From Microtetraspora fusca (GTDB taxonomy: Bacteria; Actinomycetota; Actinomycetes; Streptosporangiales; Streptosporangiaceae), in contig NZ_BBYK01000043.1 of the NCBI RefSeq assembly GCF_001570365.1, forward strand, positions 102,677 through 166,676: a stretch of 64,000 bases of DNA. Reading direction: 5' to 3'. The notes beneath the pieces are model-generated. The model ran no database searches. It was not told the DNA's origin and was given only the letters and a program-made list of their open reading frames with translations. The position numbers and the translations under genes were made by a program. The number at the start of each line of letters is the position of its first letter. Positions within the stretch are counted from its first letter, which is position 1. Below, in pieces: positions 52,951-62,382 of this stretch.

Positions 52951-54390
52951 TCACCAGTCGCGCTCGTCCCGCGGCTCGGGGCGCGCCTGCTCGCCGGTGC
53001 TGTAGATCGGGTCCTGGATGTAGGGCCGGGTCAGCGACGGGTCGGTCTGGCGCGACGCCGGGGCGCCCAGGCCGAGCGGGTCGTTCGGGTCCACTCCGGT
53101 GGGCGGGGCGGCCTGCGGCTGGCCCGGCTGCGGCTGCTGCTGGCCCTGCGGCGGGTAGGGCTCGGGATCGAACCGGTAGGCCGGACGGCCCGGCACCGGC
53201 GAGGGGAACTGGTACACCGGCTCCCCCGGGTCGTACCCGCCGCCGGAGGGGTCCCCGGACCGGGGCGGCGCGTCGTAGGAGCGCGTCGCCTGGTCATACG
53301 GATCCCTGTCATACGGATCCCTGTCGTGCTGGTCCCGGTCGTACTGGCCCGGCGGTTCGTACCTGCCGGTCTCGTAGTGGGCCGTGTCGTACTGGCCGGT
53401 GTCGTACTGGCCGTATCCCGGAGGGGTGGGGTCGTAGGGCAGGGAGTCGCCCACGATCATGTTCTCCCTCGGGACGCTGTCGGCCGGTGAGGCCGCGCGC
53501 CGGTCCCGGCCGGGATTGCCCCTCGCCACGAGCACGTCGTTCGGACCGACCGCGGCCGGAGCGGGCTCCTGCTGGTACGGCGGCTGCTTGCCGTAGTCCG
53601 GTTCCGGCTGCCCGTAGTCGGGGCGGCCGTAGTCGGGGTCGGGCTGGCCGTACTCGCCGCCCTGACGGCCGTAGCCGGGGTCGGGCTGGCCGTACTCGCC
53701 GCCCTGGCGGCCGTAGTCCGGCTCCGGCTGGCCGTATTCGGGACCGGGACGCCCGTAATCGGGCCCGGCCTGCGGGTATCCGCCGTCCTGCTGGCCGTAC
53801 CCGCTGTCGGGGTAGCCGCTCTCGGGGTAGCCGCCCTCGGGCTGGTCGTAGCCCGCGTCCGCGCGCCCGTACCCGCCGTCGGGGTGCCCGTAGCCCCCGT
53901 CGGAGTATCCGTAGCCGCCGTCCTGCTGGGCGTAACCGTCGTCCGGCTGACGGTAGCCGCCGTCCGGCCCGGCCTGCGCGTACGCGGGGGCCTGAGGCTC
54001 CTGCTGGAACGGCACCACGTCCTGGTCGGCCGCGCCGTACCCGTCCTGCCCCTGCTGCTGCGGGTATCCCTGGGCGGGGAGCTGCGGCCGCGTGTACTGG
54101 CCGGTGCCGGGGTACTCGCCCGTGTTGACCGGGTGCAGCGGACCGGTTCCGGGGTCCTCGTCGCTGTACTGGCCGCCCGCCTCGGTGAAGCCGTCGTCCA
54201 GGGTGTCGATGAGACGCCCGACATCGGCCATGGGCATGCGGAAACTGGCGGTGCACATCTCGCCCCGCCAGAGGCTGAGAACCAGCGTTCCCTCATGCCA
54301 GGTGACCCGGAGCACGCGGTCCTGACCACGGGCGTCGAAGAACACCTCACCGAACGATGGCAGTGGGACAACTTCCGACATGGAGGACAT
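52951..54390 (-). CDS. Tyr/Gly/Gln/Pro-rich repeat protein with conserved N-terminal domain
   Basis: 479 residues. Residues 1-85 form a compact domain (FGEVFFDARGQDRVLRVTWH, LVLSLWRGEMCTASFRMP) conserved in actinobacteria. The rest is low-complexity with short units such as DGGYGHP, DYGRPGP and QGGEYGQPDP, plus DRDPYDRDPYD and a C-terminal DPNDPLGLGAP. No signal peptide is seen, so it is cytoplasmic. Tyr/Gln/Gly-rich tracts of this kind can phase-separate; that is inference. It diverges from the DinG-type helicase gene. The start may be this or the ATG three codons later. Confidence 0.8.
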   Translation of the reverse strand: MSSMSEVVPLPSFGEVFFDARGQDRVLRVTWHEGTLVLSLWRGEMCTASFRMPMADVGRLIDTLDDGFTEAGGQYSDEDPGTGPLHPVNTGEYPGTGQYTRPQLPAQGYPQQQGQDGYGAADQDVVPFQQEPQAPAYAQAGPDGGYRQPDDGYAQQDGGYGYSDGGYGHPDGGYGRADAGYDQPEGGYPESGYPDSGYGQQDGGYPQAGPDYGRPGPEYGQPEPDYGRQGGEYGQPDPGYGRQGGEYGQPDPDYGRPDYGQPEPDYGKQPPYQQEPAPAAVGPNDVLVARGNPGRDRRAASPADSVPRENMIVGDSLPYDPTPPGYGQYDTGQYDTAHYETGRYEPPGQYDRDQHDRDPYDRDPYDQATRSYDAPPRSGDPSGGGYDPGEPVYQFPSPVPGRPAYRFDPEPYPPQGQQQPQPGQPQAAPPTGVDPNDPLGLGAPASRQTDPSLTRPYIQDPIYSTGEQARPEPRDERDW

Positions 54391-54748
54391 AGTGCCTTTA
54401 CCTGCCCTTATCCGTCCACTCGACCAGGCGAATCCCTACAGTAACGCCTGTTCCGGCACCGTTTCGGAGCCCCCGGCCCCGTACCGGGTAGATCGTTACT
54501 TGACCGAGTGGGGCTCGCCCGCAAGTGTGCCACGCGCCCCGCTCCGCCGAACCGGGAACGACGGGATGTGGCGGGCCCGTCACAGAAGCCGTCTCAGGAG
54601 CGATTACGGAAGCCGCCGGAAGAGACGCGGGGACCCGCCGTGATCCGGCGAAACGGCCTTCCGGGACGAGGACGTGGAGCCCCCGGAATCGGACCGCCGG
54701 GCAGGACGCGAAGCGACGAATGTCGGCGGCAGCGGGTAGCGTTCTCCC
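54391..54748. other. Divergent intergenic region before the helicase gene
   Basis: These 358 bases hold promoters for the repeat protein (minus) and the helicase (plus). I see no gene and no strong palindrome. Confidence 0.5.
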
Positions 54749-56722
54749 GTGCCATCCAGTGACTCCAAGATCGCGCTGCCCCCTGTCGACGAGCTGCTCA
54801 CCGTGGCGGTGACCGGCCTCGGAGGCGCCGAGCGGCCCGGTCAGGTGACGATGGCACGCGCCGTGCAGGAGGCCGTCGAGAGCGAGCGGCATCTGGCCGT
54901 CCAGGCGGGCACGGGCACCGGCAAGTCGCTCGCCTATCTCGTCCCCGCGATCAGGCACGCCATGGAGACCGGCGACGCGATCGTGGTCTCGACCGCCACG
55001 ATCGCGCTGCAACGCCAGCTCGTCGATCGCGACCTTCCGCGGCTGGCGGACGCGCTGGAGCCGCACCTGCCGCACAAGCCCGAGTTCGCGATCCTCAAGG
55101 GGCGGCGCAACTACCTCTGCCAGTACAAGGCGTCCGCCGGCATGCCGGACGACGAGGAGGACCAGCTCTTCGACCCGCGCGAGGTGAGCGCCACCGGGCG
55201 GATGGTCCAGCGGATCCAGGAGTGGGCGAACGAGACCGAGACCGGCGACCGGGACGAGCTGGTCCCCGGCGTCAGCGACCTCGCCTGGCGGCAGTTCTCC
55301 GTCCACGCCAAGGAGTGCCTGGGGGCGCAGCGGTGCCCGAGCGGCGCCGAGTGCTTCGCCGAGCTGGCCCGGCAGCGGGCGGGCGAGGCGGACGTCGTGG
55401 TCACCAACCACGCGCTGCTGGCGATCGACGCGATGGAGGACTTCGCCGTCCTGCCCGAGCACGACGTGGTGGTGGTGGACGAGGCGCACGAGCTGGTCGA
55501 CCGGGTGACCTCCGTGGTCACCGACGAGCTCTCCGAGAGCAGCGTCGGGCTCGCGGTCCGCCGGGCCGGCAGGCTGCTCGAGCAGGGCGTGGCCGACCGG
55601 CTCAAGGAGGCCGGCGAGGATCTCGGCGCGCTGCTCGCGGCGGCGCCGGCCGGGCGGGTCGACGACCTCCCCCAGTCCCTCGGGCTCACCCTCGCGCTCG
55701 TCAGGGACGCCGCGTTCGCCTGCATCACCGCCCTCGGCCCGCGCAACAAGGACAAGGACGACCCGGAGAACGCGGGTGTGCGCAAGGCGGCGTTCACCGC
55801 GCTGGACGAGGTCCACGACACCGCGCAACGCATGCTCGACGCGTTCGGCGCCGAGTCCGAGGCCGACCGCTCCGAGGTGGTCTGGCTGGATGCCGGGCAC
55901 GGCCGGGTGCCGCCGACGCTCCGGGTGGCCCCGCTGTCGGTCGGCGGGATGCTCCGCGACAAGCTGTTCGGTGACCGGACGGTGATCCTCACCAGCGCCA
56001 CGCTGGCCCTCGGCGGCTCGTTCGACGGCATGGCCCGGCAGTGGGGCCTCACCGACGACTGGACCGGACTCGACGTCGGCTCGCCGTTCGACCACCCGCG
56101 CAGCGGCATCCTGTACGTCGCCAAGCATCTGCCGCAGCCGGGCCGCGACGGCCTGCCCGAGGCGTACCTCGACGAGATCACCGAACTGATCGAGGCGGCG
56201 GGCGGGCGCACCCTGGGGTTGTTCTCCTCGATGCGGGCCGCCAAGGCCGCCACCGAGGCGCTGCGCGAGCGGCTGGACGTGCCGCTGCTCTGCCAGGGTG
56301 ACGACTCCACGTCGCTGCTGGTGAAGCAGTTCGCGGCCGATCCGGCCACCTGCCTTTTCGGCACGCTGTCGCTGTGGCAGGGCGTGGACGTCCCCGGCCC
56401 CTCGCTCACCCTCGTGATCATCGACCGGATCCCGTTCCCGCGTCCCGACGATCCGCTCGCCTCGGCCCGGCAACGCCACGTCGCCGCCAAGGGCGGAAAC
56501 GGCTTCATGAGCGTCGCCGCCACGCATGCCGCGCTGCTCCTCGCCCAGGGCGCGGGGCGGCTGCTGCGCTCGATGACCGACCGGGGCGTGGTCGCGGTCC
56601 TCGATCCGCGGCTGGCCACCGCCCGCTACGCCGGTTTCCTGCTGGGCTCGCTGCCGCCGTTCTGGCGCACCGGCGACCCGGCGAAGGTGCGCGACGCGCT
56701 GCGCCGCCTCGCCGCCTCCTGA
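54749..56722 (+). CDS. dinG: DinG/XPD-like ATP-dependent DNA helicase
   Basis: 657 residues from a GTG. Motif I is VQAGTGTGKSLAYLVPA, motif II is VVVDEAHELVD, and the late motifs include SLWQGVDVPGPSLTLVIIDR and AQGAGRLLRS. Four cysteines between motifs I and II (YLCQYK, ECLGAQRCPSGAECF) form the iron-sulfur site of the family. There is no N-terminal exonuclease domain. It would unwind 5'-to-3' on DNA with tails, R-loops or G-quadruplexes during repair. Symbol by family. Confidence 0.92.
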   Translation: MPSSDSKIALPPVDELLTVAVTGLGGAERPGQVTMARAVQEAVESERHLAVQAGTGTGKSLAYLVPAIRHAMETGDAIVVSTATIALQRQLVDRDLPRLADALEPHLPHKPEFAILKGRRNYLCQYKASAGMPDDEEDQLFDPREVSATGRMVQRIQEWANETETGDRDELVPGVSDLAWRQFSVHAKECLGAQRCPSGAECFAELARQRAGEADVVVTNHALLAIDAMEDFAVLPEHDVVVVDEAHELVDRVTSVVTDELSESSVGLAVRRAGRLLEQGVADRLKEAGEDLGALLAAAPAGRVDDLPQSLGLTLALVRDAAFACITALGPRNKDKDDPENAGVRKAAFTALDEVHDTAQRMLDAFGAESEADRSEVVWLDAGHGRVPPTLRVAPLSVGGMLRDKLFGDRTVILTSATLALGGSFDGMARQWGLTDDWTGLDVGSPFDHPRSGILYVAKHLPQPGRDGLPEAYLDEITELIEAAGGRTLGLFSSMRAAKAATEALRERLDVPLLCQGDDSTSLLVKQFAADPATCLFGTLSLWQGVDVPGPSLTLVIIDRIPFPRPDDPLASARQRHVAAKGGNGFMSVAATHAALLLAQGAGRLLRSMTDRGVVAVLDPRLATARYAGFLLGSLPPFWRTGDPAKVRDALRRLAAS

Positions 56723-56933
56723 GCGCTGTGCGCCGCCCGCGCCGGGCGGCTCGCCCGCGCCGACCGGCTTCGCCGACACCCGCCGTGCTCAAGCTGCAGC
56801 AGCTCCGGGAGGAGACCGTCGGCGCCCCCTGAGCCCCGGCCCTGCCGCGTCCGCCGACCTCGCGCTGTGCGCGCCCATGCCCACCGGCTTGGCCGCCCCC
56901 TCAGCCGGGCCGGTGCCCATGAGGCCGCCCTGC

Positions 56934-57770
56934 TCAGGCGGACGAGGCGCGCGACAGGACGGTGACCGGGTCGCCGACGGCGATCTTCCCCGGACCGCGC
57001 GGGACCAGGCGGATGCCGAACCAGGTCTTGCCGTCCCATCTGCGGTGCCGGGCCAGGGTGCGGATGGGCTCCTTCCCCTTCACGCAGGTGTCCGGGTCGA
57101 TCGTGGTGACGGCGCAGCGGTCGCAGATCTCCGACACCCGGAAGTCGACCTCGCCGATGCGGACCTCGGCCCAGCCGTCCTCCTCGTACGGCTCGGCGCC
57201 CTCGACGACCGCGTTGGGCCGGAAGCGGGCCATGGACAGCGGGCCGGGGAGCTCCTCGCCGCCTTCCGCCGCCCCGGCGGCGATCCACTCGTCGAGCCGC
57301 CGGAGGGACGACGCCGACGTCAGCAGCAGGGGCGCGTCCCACGCGAAGCTGACCACCTCGCCCGGCTGCCCGCCGTGCGCGGGATCGATGGAGCGGCGCC
57401 GGGGGTCGTCGAGCCACACGAGCCGGGCCGGCAGGCCGAGCAGCGTGGAGAACCAGGCGTGCGCCGCCGCGTCGGCGGCCACAGCGTGGTCCAGCCCCGT
57501 GAAGCCCACGGGGACGCGGGGGCCGCTCGCGGGCGGCACCACCAGCTCGGGCAGGCCGGGCGCGGCCATGTGGAGACCGCCGTCCTGGAGGTTGCGCGCC
57601 GTGACGGAGAGCATGCGCGGGAACTCGCCCAGCCAGAGGTTGTCACCGTCGTCACCGATGACGGCCCACCGGCGATCTCCGTCGAGGCCCCACGGCTCGA
57701 TGGTCGCCGCGTCCACCGGCACACCAGAAGCCGACTTAAGGGGATAAATGTGGATATCACGGAGGCGCAT
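56934..57770 (-). CDS. MOSC domain protein (YcbX/mARC-like)
   Basis: 278 residues from the ATG giving MRLRDIHIYPLKSASGVPVD. The N-terminal beta-barrel has GLDGDRRWAVIGDDG, and the MOSC part has MARFRPNAVVEG, VSEICDRCAVTTIDPDT and GIRLVPRGPGKIAVGD. The Cys of CDRCAVTTID is the expected molybdenum ligand position in mARC/YcbX enzymes, which reduce N-hydroxylated compounds. Its redox partner is not nearby. The 211 bases before dinG's end hold nothing recognised. Confidence 0.9.
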   Translation of the reverse strand: MRLRDIHIYPLKSASGVPVDAATIEPWGLDGDRRWAVIGDDGDNLWLGEFPRMLSVTARNLQDGGLHMAAPGLPELVVPPASGPRVPVGFTGLDHAVAADAAAHAWFSTLLGLPARLVWLDDPRRRSIDPAHGGQPGEVVSFAWDAPLLLTSASSLRRLDEWIAAGAAEGGEELPGPLSMARFRPNAVVEGAEPYEEDGWAEVRIGEVDFRVSEICDRCAVTTIDPDTCVKGKEPIRTLARHRRWDGKTWFGIRLVPRGPGKIAVGDPVTVLSRASSA

Positions 57771-57895
57771 GATCACACGATAAAGCGCGCCCCCGGCGAC
57801 ATCCAGCACAAATCTCCCCGGTACGGATCAACCGCCCGGCGTCGTGAGCACGGCCTCGACCTCGGCGAGTCGCTCCTCGTGGTGGCCGATCACGT

Positions 57896-57922
57896 AGTCC
57901 GCCCGCTTCGAGCGGGCGGACT
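57896..57922 (-). terminator. 12-bp hairpin after the SGNH hydrolase gene
   Basis: AGTCCGCCCGCT (57896-57907) and AGCGGGCGGACT (57911-57922) pair perfectly around TCG. On the minus strand it begins eight bases after the stop codon. Confidence 0.8.
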
Positions 57923-57929
57923 CACGGCG

Positions 57930-58727
57930 TCACGAACCGGCGGAGTCCAGCGGCGCCAGATCGGGGCGCTTGGCGGCGAGGCCGTCACCGGACGACCGCC
58001 CGGTGAGCCGTCGGCCGATCCACGGGACGAGGTGCTCCCGCACCCACAGGGCGTCCTCACGGCGCTTCGCCCGCGGATCGACGTCCTCGCGCGGCGGCCA
58101 CGCCGTACGCCACGTGTCCTCGGACGGGACGCCGAGCACGTCGAGGACCTTCGCCGCGACCATCCGATGGCCGTGCTCGTTCATGTGCAGCCGGTCGTCG
58201 CTCCACGCCCGCCAGTCGCGTAGCCCCTGCATCGACCACTGGTCCACCAGGCGGCAGCCGTACAGGTCGGCGATGGAGCGGATGTGCAGATAGAACGTGG
58301 CGAACTTGCCCCGAGCCCGCCGCATGATGGGCGTGTCGCGCGGGTCCACCCCGGTGAACAGCAGCACGTCCGCTCCGGTGCTCCGCAGGTCGCGTACGGC
58401 CGCGGCGAGCTTCTTGGCCATCAGGTCGGGGTCGCTGCCCGGGCGGAGCAGGTCGTTGCCTCCGGCGCAGAAGCTGATGAGGTCGGGCTTCATCTCCACC
58501 GCCAGGGGCACCTGCTCCGCGACGATCTGGTCCAGGAGCTTCCCGCGGATCGCCAGGTTGGCGTAGCGGAACCCCGGCTGCAGCCGCCCGAGGTGCTCGG
58601 CCGCGCGGTCGGCCCAGCCGCGGAACCGGTCGGCCTGCCCGGGGGCCGCGCCCGTCACGTCGATCGGGGGGTCGTTGAGCCCCTCGGTGAAGCTGTCCCC
58701 GACGGCCACGAACGACGTGTAGGCCAC
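57930..58727 (-). CDS. SGNH/GDSL-family hydrolase
   Basis: 265 residues from the GTG with AGAGGGGG upstream. Block I is SFVAVGDSFTEGLND with the nucleophile Ser, block II has the Gly of NLAIRGKLLDQ, block III is SFCAGGNDLLRPG (Asn), and block V is DDRLHMNEHGHRM, with the Asp-x-x-His pair. No signal peptide is present, so it is cytoplasmic. It is an esterase or lipase of unknown substrate. Confidence 0.9.
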   Translation of the reverse strand: MAYTSFVAVGDSFTEGLNDPPIDVTGAAPGQADRFRGWADRAAEHLGRLQPGFRYANLAIRGKLLDQIVAEQVPLAVEMKPDLISFCAGGNDLLRPGSDPDLMAKKLAAAVRDLRSTGADVLLFTGVDPRDTPIMRRARGKFATFYLHIRSIADLYGCRLVDQWSMQGLRDWRAWSDDRLHMNEHGHRMVAAKVLDVLGVPSEDTWRTAWPPREDVDPRAKRREDALWVREHLVPWIGRRLTGRSSGDGLAAKRPDLAPLDSAGS

Positions 58728-58856
58728 GTCAACCCCCTCTTTGTCTGCCCTTCCTCGACCGGCCCCTGCCGTCCGCGCCGCGAAAACGCCGCGGATCAAC
58801 CGAGCTTTCGTCTAGTTTTCCCCATGCCGGTCGCGCGGGCGCAACGCGGGGGCGGC

Positions 58857-59291
58857 TCAGGACGGCAGTTCGGCGATCGCGTGCAGGGCGAGCACGTACG
58901 AGCGCATGCCGAAACCGGCGATCGTGCCGGTGGCGACGGCCGCGACGACCGAGGTGTGGCGGAACTCCTCCCGCGCGTTCGGGTTGGAGATGTGCACCTC
59001 CACCAGCGGCGCGGTCCGCTGCGCGATGGCGTCGCGCAGCGCGTACGAGTAGTGCGTGAACGCGGCGGGGTTCAGCACGACCGGGATCTTGCCGTCCGCC
59101 GCCTCGTGGATCCACCCGATGAGCTCCGCCTCGTCGTCGGTCTGCCGGACCTCGACGGACAACCCCAGCTCACGTCCGGTCTCCCGGCAGAGCGCGGCCA
59201 GGTCCTCCAGGGTCTGCGCGCCGTACACGTCCGGCTCGCGGATTCCCAGGCGTCCCAGGTTGGGACCGTTCAGAACCAGCACGGGCCTCAT
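58857..59291 (-). CDS. aroQ: Type II 3-dehydroquinate dehydratase
   Basis: 144 residues, normal length. [21 protein letters not shown] carries the active Arg and Tyr, with [16 protein letters not shown] and [18 protein letters not shown] after it; His and Asn ligands are present. It turns 3-dehydroquinate into 3-dehydroshikimate. It lies downstream of aroB on the same strand with a 73-base gap, giving the order aroC-aroK-aroB-aroQ. Confidence 0.96.
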   Translation of the reverse strand: MRPVLVLNGPNLGRLGIREPDVYGAQTLEDLAALCRETGRELGLSVEVRQTDDEAELIGWIHEAADGKIPVVLNPAAFTHYSYALRDAIAQRTAPLVEVHISNPNAREEFRHTSVVAAVATGTIAGFGMRSYVLALHAIAELPS

Positions 59292-59364
59292 CGGCGCACC
59301 GCCTTCACATGCGATCCGGAGTCAGGAAAGCCGGGGCGGCCGGCCCCGGAAAGACGGGCGGGAC

Positions 59365-60441
59365 TCACCGCGCGACCTCGTGGTAGGCGGCCTCCAGCAG
59401 CTCCTCGGCCGGATCCTCCAGCCGGGACGGCTGGGCGAGCCCGTCCAGCACCACGAAGCGCAGCCGGGCGCCCCGGCTCTTCTTGTCCACCCGCATGTGG
59501 TCGCGCAGCGCGGACCACGCCTCCCTCCGATACGCGGTGGGAAGGCCGACCGAGGTGAGGATGGACCGGGTCCGCTCGACGATGTCGTCGCCGATCCGGC
59601 CGTCGAGCCGGGACAGCTCCGCCGCGTACACCAGGCCGATGGCGACGGCCTCGCCGTGCCGGATGCGGTAGTCCTCGACCCGTTCGATGGCGTGGGCCAG
59701 CGTGTGACCGTAGTTGAGGATCTCTCTGAGGCCGCTCTCGCGCAGGTCGGCCCCGACCACGTCGGCCTTGACCTGGACCTTGCGCTCGATCAGCTCGCGG
59801 GTGTGCCGGCCCTCGGGCGTGCACGCCCCGGCGGGGTCGTCCTCGATGAGCTCAAGGATCACCGGGTCGGCGATGAAACCGCCCTTGATGATCTCGGCGA
59901 GCCCCGCGACGTAATCCGCGCGCGGCACGGTGACCAGCGTGGCGAGGTCGCACAGGACGCCCCTCGGCGGGTGGAACGAGCCGACCAGGTTCTTGCCCTC
60001 GGGCGTGTTGATGCCGGTCTTGCCGCCGACGGCCGCGTCGACCATGGCCAGGAGCGTGGTGGGGACCTGCACGACCTGGACGCCGCGCAGCCAGGTGGCG
60101 GCGACGAAGCCGGCCAGGTCGGTGGTCGCTCCCCCGCCCACGCCTACGACCGCGTCGGACCTGGTCACGCCGTACCGGCCGAGCGCCGACCACAGCTCGG
60201 CGGCGACCTGGACCGACTTGGCCTGCTCGCCGTCGGGCACGGGCAGCGAGACGACGTCGAACCCGGCCGCCTCGAGCGCGCCGCAGACCGGGCGGGAGAT
60301 CTCGGGCAGACTCGCCGGGTGGATCACCGCGACCGTGCGCACCGCGGCGCCGAGCAGCCCGGACAGCTCGCCCAGGACGCCGGTGCCCACGACGACGTCG
60401 TACGGGCTGTCGCCCCGGACGGTGATGCGGCTGGGAGTCAT
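59365..60441 (-). CDS. aroB: 3-dehydroquinate synthase
   Basis: 358 residues. NAD binding and metal strings are intact: VPDGEQAKSV, GVGGGATTDLAGFVAATWLRG, PTTLLAMVDAAVGGKTGIN and NYGHTLAHAIE with its His ligand. It converts DAHP to 3-dehydroquinate using transient NAD oxidation. It is the third gene of the shikimate operon, 46 bases after aroK. Confidence 0.97.
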   Translation of the reverse strand: MTPSRITVRGDSPYDVVVGTGVLGELSGLLGAAVRTVAVIHPASLPEISRPVCGALEAAGFDVVSLPVPDGEQAKSVQVAAELWSALGRYGVTRSDAVVGVGGGATTDLAGFVAATWLRGVQVVQVPTTLLAMVDAAVGGKTGINTPEGKNLVGSFHPPRGVLCDLATLVTVPRADYVAGLAEIIKGGFIADPVILELIEDDPAGACTPEGRHTRELIERKVQVKADVVGADLRESGLREILNYGHTLAHAIERVEDYRIRHGEAVAIGLVYAAELSRLDGRIGDDIVERTRSILTSVGLPTAYRREAWSALRDHMRVDKKSRGARLRFVVLDGLAQPSRLEDPAEELLEAAYHEVAR

Positions 60442-60487
60442 GAGACCACCTCACCCGGGCGCGACTCGGACGGGGTGCGGACGGCGC

Positions 60488-61006
60488 TCATCCGAGCCCC
60501 TTCTCGATCTCCGCGACGATGTCGGCGGGCTCGCGCTCGTCCGTGGTCACGGTCACCCGGGCCAGCCGCTCGTAGATCGGCCGGCGCTCCTCCATCAGCC
60601 TCCTGAGCTGGCTGCGCGGGTTCAGCACGAGCAGCGGGCGGGCCGAGCCGAGGCCCACCCGCTTGACCGCCTGGTCGAGCTTCACCTGCAGGTAGACGAC
60701 CCGGTGCCCGGCCAGCGCCTCCTGGGTGGCCGGGTCGAGGATCGCGCCGCCGCCCAGCGAGAGGACCCCGTCGTGCTCCTCCAGCGCGGCCCGTACGGCC
60801 GCCGCCTCCAGCTCGCGGAACCGCTCCTCGCCGTCCTCGACGAACACGTCGCTCACCGACTTGCCCGCGACCGCCTCGACGTCGGCGTCCGTGTCGCGGA
60901 AGCCGACCCCGAGGTGCTCGGCCAGCAGGGTGCCGACCGTGGTCTTGCCTGATCCCGGCGGCCCGATGAGGACCGCGGCGGGCCGCCGCTCTTCTGCCGA
61001 TTCCAT
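60488..61006 (-). CDS. aroK: Shikimate kinase
   Basis: 172 residues from the ATG at 61006. Walker A is LIGPPGSGKTTVG, the shikimate-binding segment has DTDADVE and FRELEAAAV, GGGAI is the third conserved loop, and RRPIYERLA holds the lid/adenine region. It phosphorylates shikimate at the 3-hydroxyl. An alternative GTG lies two codons upstream. Confidence 0.96.
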   Translation of the reverse strand: MESAEERRPAAVLIGPPGSGKTTVGTLLAEHLGVGFRDTDADVEAVAGKSVSDVFVEDGEERFRELEAAAVRAALEEHDGVLSLGGGAILDPATQEALAGHRVVYLQVKLDQAVKRVGLGSARPLLVLNPRSQLRRLMEERRPIYERLARVTVTTDEREPADIVAEIEKGLG

Positions 61007-61030
61007 GGTCACGAACCTTATCGAGCCTTT

Positions 61031-61051
61031 CCCGGCCCCGTTCGGGCCGGG
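61031..61051 (-). promoter_or_regulatory. 8-bp hairpin between aroC and aroK
   Basis: CCCGGCCC and GGGCCGGG pair around CGTTC in the 89-base gap. It has no T-run and may be an mRNA processing or attenuation element rather than a full terminator. Confidence 0.35.
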
Positions 61052-61095
61052 CGTACGCGGATGTCGGGGAGCCGTCCCGCCGTCGTCGGGAGCGG

Positions 61096-62274
61096 CTACT
61101 TGATGATCAGAGAGGAGAGGTAGCCGGAGAGGTTCCGGGCGACCTCCTCCACCGAGTCGCCGCCGAACTTCTCGAGGGCCGTGTCGGCGAGTACCAGGGC
61201 GACCATCGCCTCGGCGACGATGGCCGCGGCGGGCACCGCGCACACGTCCGACCGCTCGTGGTGCGCCTTGGCGGCCTCGCCGCTGCGCACGTCGACCGTG
61301 GCGAGCGCGCGCGGCACCGTGGAGATCGGCTTCATCGCGGCGCTGACCCGCAGCGGCTCGCCGTTGGTCATGCCGCCCTCGATGCCGCCGGCCCGGTTGG
61401 TGATCCGGCGCACGCCGTCCGGCGTGTTGACGATCTCGTCGTGGGCGCGGGAACCGGGACGGCGGGCCGTCTCGAACCCGTCGCCGACGGCGACGCCCTT
61501 GATCGCCTGGATGCCCATGAGCGCGCCGGCGAGCCGGGCGTCCAGGCGCCGGTCCCACTGGCCGTAGCCGCCGATGCCCGGCGGCAGGCCGTACGCGACG
61601 ACCTCGACGACGCCGCCCAGCGTGTCGCCGTCCTTGTGCGCCTTGTCGATCTCGGCGACCATGGCCGCGCTCGCGGCCGGGTCGAAGCAGCGCACCGGAT
61701 CCTCGTCGATGGCGGCGAGGTCCTTCGGCTCGGGGATCACGCCCTCGGGCGCGGCCGCGCCGCCGATGGAGACGACGTGGCTGACGATCTCGACGCCGAG
61801 CGCCTGCTTGAGGAAGTTGCGGGCGACCTGGCCGAGCACGACGCGGGCGGCGGTCTCCCGCGCGCTGGCCCGGTCGAGCACCGGACGGGCGTCGTCGAAG
61901 CCGTACTTCTGCATCCCGGCGAGGTCGGCGTGGCCCGGCCGGGGGCGCGACCTCGGCGCGTTGCGCGCCTGGCCCTCGAGCAGCGCGGGGTCCACCGGAT
62001 CGGCGGCCATCACGGTCTCCCACTTGGGCCACTCCGTGTTGCCGATCCGCACCGCGACCGGTGAGCCGAGCGTGCGGCCGTGCCGGACGCCGCCGACCAC
62101 GCTCACCACGTCCTGCTCGAACTTCATCCGCGCCCCGCGGCCGTAACCGAGGCGGCGACGGCGAAGCGCCTCGTCCAGGTCGGCCGTGGTCACCCCCACC
62201 CCTGCGGGCAGGCCTTCAAGGATCGCGACGAGTTCGGGGCCGTGGGATTCCCCGGCGGTCAACCAGCGCAGCAT
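61096..62274 (-). CDS. aroC: Chorismate synthase
   Basis: 392 residues beginning [15 protein letters not shown]. The family signatures GESHG, the FMN site region [14 protein letters not shown] and the late [13 protein letters not shown] are present. It makes chorismate from EPSP using reduced FMN. It is the first of four shikimate-pathway genes here; aroA, aroG and aroE are not in the window. Confidence 0.97.
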   Translation of the reverse strand: MLRWLTAGESHGPELVAILEGLPAGVGVTTADLDEALRRRRLGYGRGARMKFEQDVVSVVGGVRHGRTLGSPVAVRIGNTEWPKWETVMAADPVDPALLEGQARNAPRSRPRPGHADLAGMQKYGFDDARPVLDRASARETAARVVLGQVARNFLKQALGVEIVSHVVSIGGAAAPEGVIPEPKDLAAIDEDPVRCFDPAASAAMVAEIDKAHKDGDTLGGVVEVVAYGLPPGIGGYGQWDRRLDARLAGALMGIQAIKGVAVGDGFETARRPGSRAHDEIVNTPDGVRRITNRAGGIEGGMTNGEPLRVSAAMKPISTVPRALATVDVRSGEAAKAHHERSDVCAVPAAAIVAEAMVALVLADTALEKFGGDSVEEVARNLSGYLSSLIIK

Positions 62275-62382
62275 GATGACAAGTCTTCCATGTGTCTCGG
62301 AGTGCGACGTCCCTCCCGCTCACCAGGCGAGACGGCGATGCCGTTCCGCGCCCCGCGCGGGGGCCGTGACCTGGGCGCGCGT

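Noticed and set aside
53560-53900. Short repeated units that could suggest a CRISPR array
   Set aside because: Units are in-frame coding repeats of the Tyr/Gly-rich protein, variable in length and without spacers.
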